This document shows positions 56,928 to 64,000 of a stretch of DNA of 64,000 nucleotides, one piece after another. The notes beneath the pieces are model-generated. The model had not been told where the DNA came from, did no database searches, and saw only the letters and a list, made by a program, of their open reading frames with translations. Position 1 is the stretch's first letter; each line of letters opens with the position of its first letter. A program made the position numbers and the translations under genes. Source of the DNA: Bog-756 sp963778165 (GTDB lineage Bacteria > Actinomycetota > Acidimicrobiia > Acidimicrobiales > RAAP-2). Location: the NCBI GenBank assembly GCA_963778165.1, contig CAVZTE010000002.1:248001-312000 (forward strand), in the 5' to 3' direction.

Positions 56928-57673
56928 CCGACCAGGTGTGCCTGACCATCGACGTCGAGGACTGGTACGACGGGATGGAAGTCCTGGGCCAGCCGATCTC
57001 GCGCCCGCAAGCCGCCCGCAGCGGCCTCGGGGGGCTGGCCGCCGTGCTGGCCTCAGCCGGAGGCAACTCGGCGGTGACGCTCTTCGTGGTGGGCAACTAT
57101 GCCTCGACCGTCCGGTCCGAGCTCAACGAGCTGGCCTCCTGCGGCCACGAGATTGCCAGCCATGGACCGGACCACGGGCGGTTGCCCGAGGACCCGGCCT
57201 CGCTGCTCGAGTGGCTGCGACGCGGACGGGAGATGATGGAAGACGTGGTCCAACAGCCGGTCCGGGGGTTCCGATCGCCCCGCTTCGACGTCCCTGCCCA
57301 GTTGGGTCTGGCCGGCTACCGGGAGCTCCTGGGTGAGGCGGGCTTCAGCTATGTGTCCGACACCAGCCGGCTGGGGGAGGGCTCGGCCCTAGCCGAGCTT
57401 CCCGTGCTCACCACTCGAGGTTTCCCCATCGGTGGTGGGAGCTATCAGCGGTTGCTCCCTTCGAGTGCCCTGACTGCGGCAGTGCGAACCACCGCCGACC
57501 CCGCGGTGCTCTACTACCACTCCTACGATTTCGGAGCCACCCTCCCGAGCACCCGATCCATTCGATCGGTGGCCGTGGCCAAGCAGCTGGTGGGCCGGGG
57601 AAGGATTGCCGGAATGTTCTCCCGAATTCTCAAGCGGTACGGAAGCGAGGCGTGTGGTCATGTCCAGCGGTGA
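56924..57673 (+). CDS. Polysaccharide deacetylase (NodB-like, CE4)
   Basis: Removes N- or O-acetyl groups from a glycan. The 249-residue protein starts VCLTIDVEDWYDGMEV, where the Asp-Glu-Asp string is typical of the deacetylases found in capsule loci. ASHGPDHGRLPED supplies the metal His pair and GFRSPRFDVP the later conserved motif. VLYYHSYDFG near the C terminus carries the last catalytic His. It has no signal peptide, so it probably acts on a lipid-linked intermediate in the cytoplasm. The GTG start overlaps the upstream stop; the methyltransferase ATG lies inside its last 14 bases. Confidence 0.87.
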   Translation: MTDQVCLTIDVEDWYDGMEVLGQPISRPQAARSGLGGLAAVLASAGGNSAVTLFVVGNYASTVRSELNELASCGHEIASHGPDHGRLPEDPASLLEWLRRGREMMEDVVQQPVRGFRSPRFDVPAQLGLAGYRELLGEAGFSYVSDTSRLGEGSALAELPVLTTRGFPIGGGSYQRLLPSSALTAAVRTTADPAVLYYHSYDFGATLPSTRSIRSVAVAKQLVGRGRIAGMFSRILKRYGSEACGHVQR

Positions 57674-58283
57674 GTTCCAGACGTACTTCCAGCGCCGGGC
57701 CGATCGGTTCGCGGCGTTCTACTCGAGCGAGCCGGTGGCCAGAATGTTGGGTCGGGGCCCGTTGTTCGACCGGTTGCGGATGGCCGTCGACACCAGCGAG
57801 GCCCTGGGGGCCAAGCGGGTGCTCGACGTGGGGTGTGGGAGCGGGCCGCTGTTCGCTCCCTTGGCCGCGGCCGGTATCCACGTCACCGGCATCGATCCGG
57901 CCGCGGCCATGGTCGAACTGGCCAAAAAGCAGGCCGAGTCGTTCCCGGGCCTGGTCGAGGTGGAGCAACGAGGATGGGAGCAGATCGCCGAGGTCGACGC
58001 CTACGACGTGGCCGTGGCCCTCGGGGTGTTCGACTACGTGGGCACGCCGGCCGAGCTTCTCACCCGGATGGGCCGCGCCGCTCCGCATGTGGTCGGTTCG
58101 TTCCCCTCGCCCGGCATCAGAACCAGCCTGCGGAAGGTTCGCTACGGTGCACGGGGCGTCACCGTTCACGGCTACTCCGCCTCCGGATTCGGTCGGTTGG
58201 CCGCCTCCGCCGGGCTGGAGGTGGCCGAGACGTTTCCGCTGGACCGAGCGGGATACGTGGTTCACTTCCGCCGTCCGGCCTGA
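57660..58283 (+). CDS. Class I SAM-dependent methyltransferase
   Basis: A 207-residue methyltransferase. VLDVGCGSGPLFAPLAAAG near residue 49 is the cofactor-binding motif I, followed by VTGIDPAAAMVELAKKQ. VAVALGVFDYVGTP corresponds to motif IV. It overlaps the deacetylase end by 14 bases. An ATG at 57660 is chosen; an upstream GTG at 57654 is possible. The position suggests methylation of a glycan sugar, perhaps a chain end, but the substrate cannot be read from the sequence. Confidence 0.85.
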   Translation: MSSGEFQTYFQRRADRFAAFYSSEPVARMLGRGPLFDRLRMAVDTSEALGAKRVLDVGCGSGPLFAPLAAAGIHVTGIDPAAAMVELAKKQAESFPGLVEVEQRGWEQIAEVDAYDVAVALGVFDYVGTPAELLTRMGRAAPHVVGSFPSPGIRTSLRKVRYGARGVTVHGYSASGFGRLAASAGLEVAETFPLDRAGYVVHFRRPA

Positions 58284-58293
58284 GCCCGACCTG

Positions 58294-59272
58294 TCAGGAC
58301 GACTCGCGGCTACGGGCGAAGTCCGGATCGCCCCACGTGGTGATGGGGAACCACGACAGGACCCGGCGCAACGTGGCCAGCTGTTCGTCGTCCAGTCGCC
58401 GCTGCCACGAGTCGGTGAGCTCGGACGCCACCCGCTTGACCATGAAGCCGGAGCCAGGGGCGTTGTGGGCATCGAGGAACTCCTCGGTGGCCTGACCCCA
58501 GGGGAGGGCCAGGTCCTCGTAGAGCCGGCGGAACTCGCCGGAGGGATCGGCGCACAGTTGCTCGTGGGTCCGGATGTGCCACTCGGGATGGCGGGCCGAG
58601 GTGTCCTCGATGGCCGCCATCAACAGCCCGATCATCCAGCTCATGCGTTCGATGGGGTCCGGGCCCGGTAGCGGGACGTTCCAGGGCTCGACGTAGCGGG
58701 CCCTGATGTCCTCGCGGTGTCTCCAGGGTGGAGTACCGGGAGTCCTTGAGATTGAGCTCCATCCAACTGGCCAGCACGCTGGCCGGGTGGCGCAGCAGGA
58801 ACAGGACGTCGGTGTCGAACTCGCCAGCGATCCACTCGATGGCGAACTGGGCGTGGATGGACTTGGCCACGATGCGCGGCCTGTCGGAGGGTATGGCCGA
58901 GGCCGGCAGCACCCGGGGGTCGCGGGCCAGTGTGGAGGCGAACCAGGTGACCGGGTCCTGCCGACCGTCGTAGATCCGGTCCTCGGCCCCGGGACCGAGG
59001 ATGTGTCGGGCCCACACCGATCGCTGGGGCTCGTGGGCCCCCTGAAGGGTCCAGGCCCACAACCTGCGGTAGGCAGGGGACCGCTCCCCGGGCTGGAGGA
59101 CGGGGTACCTTCCCAACTGACGCTTGGCATGGATAGCGGCAGGCCATTTGTCCTCACTGTCGGGCTCGAGGACGTTGACCGTGCCTGCCGCACTGGCCAG
59201 GGCCCGCATGGTCCAACTGGTGCCCGACCGGGGGGACCCCACAATCACGATCGGCCGGTTGACGGCGGTCAT
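58294..59272 (-). CDS. Sulfotransferase family protein (one frameshift)
   Basis: A probable PAPS-dependent sulfotransferase of about 325 residues after correction. The N-terminal motif IVIVGSPRSGTSWTMRAL is the 5'-phosphosulfate loop. FLLRHPASVLASWMELNL corresponds to the 3'-phosphate site. The first frame holds to about 58725 (RYSTLET); the next carries REDIRARYVEPWNVPLPG, WHIRTHEQLCADPSGEFRRL and SWFPITTWGDPDFARS to the end. One extra base near 58722 explains the break. The ATG at 59272 overlaps the stop of the upstream glycosyltransferase (ATGA), so they are probably translated together. Confidence 0.85.
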
Positions 59273-60216
59273 GGGTACGTCCCTCCCCCTCGTTCCGCCG
59301 GCGAGGCTCGCTCCAGCAGTATCCGCATCATACGTGCGGGGAGCCCCGGATCCTGGCGGCGGGTTCCCATGTCACTGGCCAGTGACCCTGCCGCCAGGAC
59401 CGATGCCGCCAGCGCCGTGGAGACCGGTGTCGACACGCCCGCCGCCAGTTGGTCCGCAACGCCGCGGCGGCCTCCGGCCAGCCGGGCCAGCACCAACTGG
59501 TGGTACATCCGGCAGGCCGGGGTCATCGACGGACCGTGCTTGTCGATGAACGCCCGTCTCCCGGCGTGGGGGCCGGACCCCTCGCGAGTCACCCGCTCAC
59601 CACCGTGCTGGTGGTAGGCGTACAACGCCTGGGGCAACGTCACGATGGGCCTGATCTGTGCGCAGCGGAGCCAGAGGTCCCAATCCTCACCGGTGCGGAG
59701 CCCGACATCGACGGCCAGGTCGTCGGGGAACATCGGTCGGCGTATCACGCCGAAGGGGATGGCCACGAAGTCGAACCACAAGAGCTGGCGCGCCTCGTAC
59801 TGCAGCGGCCCGCGGAATAGTGCCGTACGTCCGGTCCGGTCGTGGACCACCCGGTGCCACGACGTGACCACGCCGACCTCGGTGTCCGCCTCGAACCGGT
59901 CGAGCACCGCCGAAACGGCGCCCGGCAACCAAGCGTCGTCGTCGTCGCAGAAGCTCAGCAGGTCGCCGGTGGCTGCGGCGATGCCACGGTTGCGGCTGCC
60001 ACCCGGCCCCAGCGAGGCCTCATTGCGGAGGACGCGGACCCGGGGGTCACTGGCCAGGCGATCGAGGACCTCGAGCGTGCCGGAGGTCGAGGCATCGTCA
60101 ACGATCAGGAGCTCCAGCTCCCCGGTCCGCTGATCGAGCACCGAGCGGGCCGCCCGCTCCAGTTGCTCCGGGCGATCATGGGTGGGTAGGACGACGCTCA
60201 GGAGGTTGGCGGGCAT
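59269..60216 (-). CDS. Glycosyltransferase family 2
   Basis: A GT-A glycosyltransferase of 315 residues. LLSVVLPTHDRPEQLERAA and LLIVDDASTSGTLEVLDRL begin the nucleotide-binding domain; LLSFCDDDDAWLPGAV holds the DxD metal motif, and RTGEDWDLWLRCAQ the acceptor-side ED. The ATG at 60216 (MPANLLS) is chosen over the longer start at 60291 because GGAGGGG lies about 6 bases upstream. The stop overlaps the sulfotransferase ATG. The C-terminal part is Ala-rich and lacks a clear membrane span. Confidence 0.9.
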   Translation of the reverse strand: MPANLLSVVLPTHDRPEQLERAARSVLDQRTGELELLIVDDASTSGTLEVLDRLASDPRVRVLRNEASLGPGGSRNRGIAAATGDLLSFCDDDDAWLPGAVSAVLDRFEADTEVGVVTSWHRVVHDRTGRTALFRGPLQYEARQLLWFDFVAIPFGVIRRPMFPDDLAVDVGLRTGEDWDLWLRCAQIRPIVTLPQALYAYHQHGGERVTREGSGPHAGRRAFIDKHGPSMTPACRMYHQLVLARLAGGRRGVADQLAAGVSTPVSTALAASVLAAGSLASDMGTRRQDPGLPARMMRILLERASPAERGGGTYP

Positions 60217-60413
60217 GCCGTACCCCTCCGCAGGTTGGAATGCCGGGCGCGCCGCCTCCCGTGGTCGAGCTCCCCCCTCACAGCTACTCATGTTAACGAA
60301 CCGGGTGCCAGGTCATGGCAGACCCGCACGGATCACCCCACACGGAGACTCGGTCGGACCGCAGTAGTCTCTCGGTCGTTGCGCGCCTGAGGGGCAGCCG
60401 GCGCACGAGGGGG

Positions 60414-61373
60414 ATGAGTGTGATACCCAAGGAGATCATCGAGCGGTTGCGCTGCCCAGCCTGTGGGAAGCCGGTCGACGGCGACCGTCACGGCATTCGT
60501 TGTGCCGATGGTCACCACTACCCCATGCGAGATGGCTACCTCGACTGCTCCGAGCAGGGCCATGTCGACGAGACCACCGGGCGCACCTTCGCCAGTTTCG
60601 GCTTCGAGTGGAACAACTTCGACGAGGTGCGAACAGAGGACGAAGGCTTCGCCGAGGTCTACTTCCGCGACCTCGATCTGACCAGTTTGGCGGGGCAGGT
60701 CGGCCTGGATGCCGGCTGCGGGAAGGGCCGCTACACGCGGTTCCTGGCCGCCCACCTGGCAGCCACCGCCGCCCTGGACGGGTCGTCCGCGGTAGAGGCG
60801 GCCTCCCGCAATCTGGCCGATAGGGACTCGGTGCTGGTGGTCAAGTCCGACTTGCGCCATGCGCCGTTCGCCCCGGGCAGCTTCGACTTCATCTCCAGCC
60901 TGGGTGTGCTCCACCACCTCGCTGATCCCCGGGCCGGCTTCGTCCGTCTCCTCGACCACCTGGCTCCGGGTGGGCGGATCCTTCTCTACCTCTACAGCCG
61001 CCCCTCGACCTTGGGGGTGCGCTCGGTGGCCCTTGACGCGGCTGCCGCACTGCGCAAGGTCACGGTGCGGCTGCCCCACCGGCTACTCAAGCTGTTGAGC
61101 ACCCCCATCGCCGCCTGTCTCTACTACGGGGTGGTGGCACCCGGGGCCTACGGTGATCGCGCCGGGGTGGCGGCCCTGTCCGGGCTCCCTATGGACGCCT
61201 ACCGGGGCAAGCCCCTTCGCAGCCTGGTCCTCGACACCTTCGACCGCCTCAGCGCGCCGGTCGAGCATCGGTACGTCTGGAAGGATCTGGCCCCGTGGTT
61301 CGCTGACGCCGGGTTGGTGGTCGACGCCGCCCGCGACGAGACCGGCTGGTTCATTCTGGCCCACAGGCCCTGA
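60414..61373 (+). CDS. SAM-dependent methyltransferase with N-terminal Trm112-like zinc region
   Basis: A 319-residue methyltransferase. The N terminus MSVIPKEIIERLRCPACGKP, with CxxC and further Cys, looks like a Trm112-type small zinc module fused to the enzyme. The cofactor motif is VGLDAGCGKGRYTRFLA near residue 96, and FDFISSLGVLHHLADP corresponds to motif IV. The ATG at 60414 follows GAGGGGG. The C-terminal part has helical, mildly hydrophobic stretches (LLKLLSTPIAACLYYGVV). It is followed at once by a GT2 gene starting on the base after the stop, so both belong to one operon. Confidence 0.88.
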   Translation: MSVIPKEIIERLRCPACGKPVDGDRHGIRCADGHHYPMRDGYLDCSEQGHVDETTGRTFASFGFEWNNFDEVRTEDEGFAEVYFRDLDLTSLAGQVGLDAGCGKGRYTRFLAAHLAATAALDGSSAVEAASRNLADRDSVLVVKSDLRHAPFAPGSFDFISSLGVLHHLADPRAGFVRLLDHLAPGGRILLYLYSRPSTLGVRSVALDAAAALRKVTVRLPHRLLKLLSTPIAACLYYGVVAPGAYGDRAGVAALSGLPMDAYRGKPLRSLVLDTFDRLSAPVEHRYVWKDLAPWFADAGLVVDAARDETGWFILAHRP

Positions 61374-62237
61374 GTGAGCGGGACGAGAAACGTGGCACCG
61401 GCACCTGAGCGGCGCATCATGGCAGTGGTGCTGACCCACAACGCCCCCGAGTCGCTGGAGCGGTGCCTGGCGGCCATCGCAGACCAGAGCGTCCGCCCCG
61501 AGGCGGTATTGGTGGTGGACAACGCCAGCCAACCCCCGGTGACCCGTGAGTCCTTGGCCACCTGGTCGGGCCAGACCACCCTGGTGCGGTCGGAGGTCAA
61601 CACCGGGCCGGCGGGCGGTTATCACCAGGCCCTGGGGTGCTTCCTCGAATCGGGCTACCTCCACGCCTGGGTGTTGGATGACGATATGCGCCCTCAGCAT
61701 CGATGCCTCGAACGGCTGTGGGACGTGGCCGAGCGTGATCCCGGGTCGGCCTTCGTGTTTCCGGCGTCGCGACAGTCCGACGGTTCGTGGGGCAACTGGC
61801 CGTCATGGTGCGGGTTCATCGTGGCCCGCCCGGTGATCGAAGCGGCAGGGCTGCCCATGACCGAGCTGTTCTGGTGGGCCGAGGACACCGAGTACCTCCA
61901 ATGGCGCATTCCCGAGGCCGGCTTCGAGCGCCAGTTCGTGCCCAATGCCGTGGTCGATCACGACGGCATCCGCCAGGGGGACGGAGTCCCGCTGTGGAAG
62001 TACTACTACGAGGCCCGCAACATGCTCTATGTGCACCTGCACGTGAAGCACCGGATCGGCCGCTATCCGCGGAATCTGTCCAAGCTCCTGGCCCGGGCGG
62101 TGGTGCGGGAGAAGGGCGGCCGTCTGACCCGGTTGGCCGTCATCGGCCGGGGCCTGGCCGATGGAGCCCGCGGCAGGCTTGGGGTCCGCTACCCGGTGGA
62201 ACCGATGGCCGAACGGACTATCGCACCAGAGCCGTAA
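61374..62237 (+). CDS. Glycosyltransferase family 2, rhamnosyl/galactofuranosyl-type
   Basis: A GT-A enzyme of 287 residues. IMAVVLTHNAPESLERCLAA, VLVVDNASQPPVTRE, VNTGPAGGYHQAL, AWVLDDDMRPQHRCL with the DDD metal motif and FWWAEDTEYLQWRIPEAGF match the GlfT/WbbL group, which often attaches rhamnose or galactofuranose. It shares the layout of the gene at 51368-52382. The start is a GTG directly after the previous stop. Confidence 0.9.
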   Translation: MSGTRNVAPAPERRIMAVVLTHNAPESLERCLAAIADQSVRPEAVLVVDNASQPPVTRESLATWSGQTTLVRSEVNTGPAGGYHQALGCFLESGYLHAWVLDDDMRPQHRCLERLWDVAERDPGSAFVFPASRQSDGSWGNWPSWCGFIVARPVIEAAGLPMTELFWWAEDTEYLQWRIPEAGFERQFVPNAVVDHDGIRQGDGVPLWKYYYEARNMLYVHLHVKHRIGRYPRNLSKLLARAVVREKGGRLTRLAVIGRGLADGARGRLGVRYPVEPMAERTIAPEP

Positions 62238-62258
62238 TGGCAGGCGGCTGACCTCGGG

Positions 62259-63125
62259 CTACCGGTCGGCGAGATAAGCGAAGTGAGGCCAGAGCGCCAA
62301 GTCGATCTGGGGGTAGCGCTCGGACAAGGCCAACACGTCGGCCTCGTACGACTCCACCAGTAGCTGCTCGAATCCGGCGTCGAGGGCCCGCTTGGTGCGG
62401 GTCTTGTTGACCGGCTGGCGCAGGACCGTCGGACAGAAGGTGTCGTCCAGCCCGAGGAACCGGTAGGTGGCGGCCAGCTGCTCGGCGGGAGTGCGGACGC
62501 ATGCCTCGAACTGCAGAACCAACAGTTGGGAGGGATCGAAGACCCGTTCCCACGGTTCGAGGATAGCGGCGTAGAACCCGTGGACCAGACCCCGGTAGCG
62601 GACGTTACGCAACCGGCTCCGGGGCATCTGGCGGGAGATGTCCGACCGGTAACGGTCTACGGGATCGCGTACCAGCACCAGAATTTTGGCGTCAGGGGCG
62701 GCCTGGTGCAGAATCGGCGGCAGCCGGTGGGAGAAGACGTACGAAGGGGTCCACTCGCCCGTCTTGGTCCCGGAGGGACGCGGGAACCAGCCGTGGTAGC
62801 TCTGAATTTCGTCCTCGGTGATGGACTGGCTTCGACTGCGCTGAAGGAAGACCCGGTTGAAGAAGAGCAGTTCTTTCTTGACCGGGCCCTGTACGTCAGG
62901 ATGGGCCAGGATCAGATTGAACCACCACGAGGTCCCGCATTTGGACACCCCCACCCCGACGAAGTCGGGAGGGCCTACGGCCATGCCGGCCGGAAACGGC
63001 GGCGGGACCGGCGCGTGGCCGTCGGCCCACGGTGGGTACCGGCCCATCCGGTGCAGGATGCGGGTCTGTACCGGTTCGGGGAGCGAGCGAAACGCCGATC
63101 GGGCCGCCGAGTCGAGGCTGGTCAT
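62259..63125 (-). CDS. Sulfotransferase domain protein
   Basis: A 288-residue probable PAPS-dependent sulfotransferase in one frame. GVGVSKCGTSWWFNLILA near residue 52 is the 5'-phosphosulfate loop; VRDPVDRYRSDISRQM near residue 150 is the 3'-phosphate site. YHGWFPRPSGTKTGEWTPSY lies between. It is the close relative of the gene at 52304-53227. The ATG at 63125 overlaps the stop of the upstream sulfotransferase-like gene (ATGA). It converges on the GT2 gene with a gap of 21 bases. Confidence 0.88.
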   Translation of the reverse strand: MTSLDSAARSAFRSLPEPVQTRILHRMGRYPPWADGHAPVPPPFPAGMAVGPPDFVGVGVSKCGTSWWFNLILAHPDVQGPVKKELLFFNRVFLQRSRSQSITEDEIQSYHGWFPRPSGTKTGEWTPSYVFSHRLPPILHQAAPDAKILVLVRDPVDRYRSDISRQMPRSRLRNVRYRGLVHGFYAAILEPWERVFDPSQLLVLQFEACVRTPAEQLAATYRFLGLDDTFCPTVLRQPVNKTRTKRALDAGFEQLLVESYEADVLALSERYPQIDLALWPHFAYLADR

Positions 63126-64000
63126 CGGTCGGTGCCGGACGGCGGATCAGTGCTCGGCTGGTGCCTCAGACCCTCGACCGCGGTGGTCAGCGAGCGCAGC
63201 GGCCCGGTGATCCGCCAACTGGTGGACGCCCGGAGCCTGACCATTCCGTCCTTGGTGCTCTCCAGCTCGTGGCGGGTGATCCGCAGGAGGTCCTTGGTGG
63301 CGTCGAGCTCCCGCTTCGGACCGCTGAGCTCCTGGCGTAGGCGGAGGATCGATGTGGTCCACGGTGACTCGAGACCGAGGGGCTCGGGGCCGAGTGGACG
63401 GTGCCCTCCAGCCAGGGATGAAAGGCGCCGGGCCAGTTGCTGCAGCTCGGCGGGTAGGAGGGCTTCGCCGTCGCCAGGACGGTCACCGGCCTGATGGTGC
63501 AGTTCACCCTTGATGGCCCCGACGGCTGCCGCCCTGTCCCACCCACCAGCTTCGCCTTCGAACTGTTCCAGTGTGCCCAGCCAGGCGACGAGAGCCCCGA
63601 TGGCTCCATCGCGATCGCCGACCACCGACTCGTAATCGAGCACGTAGGTGTCGACCCCGGCGAGCCCTTCGATGGCGGCCCGGTTGTACCGCTCCCACAG
63701 TGCCAGTCCCTCCACGGTGGGAAGCCCGTCCCGACTCAGGAGCGATCGGGCCACGGCCATGGGCGAGCGCCAGACCAGCACCGCTGCCACCGGCGGGTCG
63801 AGAACTTTCCGCCAGTAGTCCAGCAGCAGGCACAGCCGTGGATCCTTGAACACCTTGGGGCCGGCGCTCGGGTAGGCCGCGTTCACCAGGGGACCGGGGT
63901 CGGGGGCACCAACGACCTCTGGGCGCTCCTCCCACCCACGGGATAGTTCCGGTGGGGCATCCCATGCACCGTCCAGCCGGGCCAGGAGGTCGTTGTTGTG
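63122..64000 (-). CDS. Sulfotransferase-like protein with C-terminal coiled coil (5' end outside window)
   Basis: The frame is open to the right edge, so the N terminus with the first PAPS motif is missing. Visible are KVFKDPRLCLLLDYWRKVL and AVLVWRSPMAVARSLLSRDG, which correspond to the 3'-phosphate region of bacterial sulfotransferases, and TYVLDYESVVGDRDGAIGAL. The last 80 residues form a heptad-like Leu/Arg/Glu helix (LRQELSGPKRELDATKDLLR) ending in STSWRITGPLRSL, a tail motif I know from glycan-locus glycosyltransferases and sulfotransferases. The tail may dock the enzyme to a partner. Its stop overlaps the next sulfotransferase ATG. Confidence 0.8.
   Translation of the reverse strand, partial: HNNDLLARLDGAWDAPPELSRGWEERPEVVGAPDPGPLVNAAYPSAGPKVFKDPRLCLLLDYWRKVLDPPVAAVLVWRSPMAVARSLLSRDGLPTVEGLALWERYNRAAIEGLAGVDTYVLDYESVVGDRDGAIGALVAWLGTLEQFEGEAGGWDRAAAVGAIKGELHHQAGDRPGDGEALLPAELQQLARRLSSLAGGHRPLGPEPLGLESPWTTSILRLRQELSGPKRELDATKDLLRITRHELESTKDGMVRLRASTSWRITGPLRSLTTAVEGLRHQPSTDPPSGTDR

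Noticed and set aside
1..64000. CRISPR arrays, tRNA, rRNA or prophage genes
   Set aside because: I looked for regular short repeats, cloverleaf-like arms and phage proteins and saw none; a computed search (tRNAscan-SE, Infernal, a CRISPR finder) would be decisive.

Overview
The window comes from a high-GC Gram-positive genome, most likely an actinobacterium and possibly of the Acidimicrobiia type (inference). The evidence is the strong G/C third-codon bias, many GTG starts, a PASTA-type serine/threonine kinase, GatCAB, NAD-dependent LigA, and many 1-4 base gene overlaps. No rRNA, tRNA or CRISPR array was recognised.

Left part (1-28.1 kb) is mostly housekeeping and metabolism. It holds the end of an acyl-CoA synthetase, an aldehyde dehydrogenase, a cysteine desulfurase followed by mnmA (sulfur supply then tRNA 2-thiolation), and ligA. 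Next are three tandem cassettes (about 7.0-10.1 kb), each with a repeated leader, a small secreted Cys-containing protein of unknown function and a strong terminator hairpin. Then come a transmembrane PASTA kinase, a small CxxC protein, an orphan adenine-N6 DNA methyltransferase, an SDR dehydrogenase, an MFS exporter, an SCP2-type lipid-binding protein, an esterase, gatC-gatA-gatB, an exported GH43-like protein, a CDF metal exporter, a sulfotransferase, an FkbH-like HAD protein with an added C-terminal domain, and a LuxR-type regulator.

Right part (28.1-64 kb) is a large surface-polysaccharide locus. It encodes sugar-nucleotide enzymes (epimerase, nucleotide-sugar dehydrogenase, FlaA1/CapD-like dehydratase), a Wzz/BY-kinase-like protein, a Wzy-like membrane protein, a Wzm/Wzt ABC exporter, about nine glycosyltransferases, a WbsX-like protein, an O-acyltransferase, a YfhO-like membrane protein, an AsnB-type amidotransferase, a polysaccharide deacetylase, two methyltransferases and five sulfotransferases (six with the one at 23.5 kb). 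Together they suggest a heavily decorated, probably sulfated, exported glycan. A less GC-rich stretch (45-49.4 kb) sits beside a deleted IS256-type transposase that has become fused to a DUF3024 gene.

Many genes carry frameshifts that leave recognisable protein on both sides. They are densest at 28.8-41.4 kb but also occur in mnmA, the kinase, asnB, wzt and others. Most are one extra base, which looks more like insertion-biased sequencing error than decay. Coordinates for those genes span the reconstructed gene.
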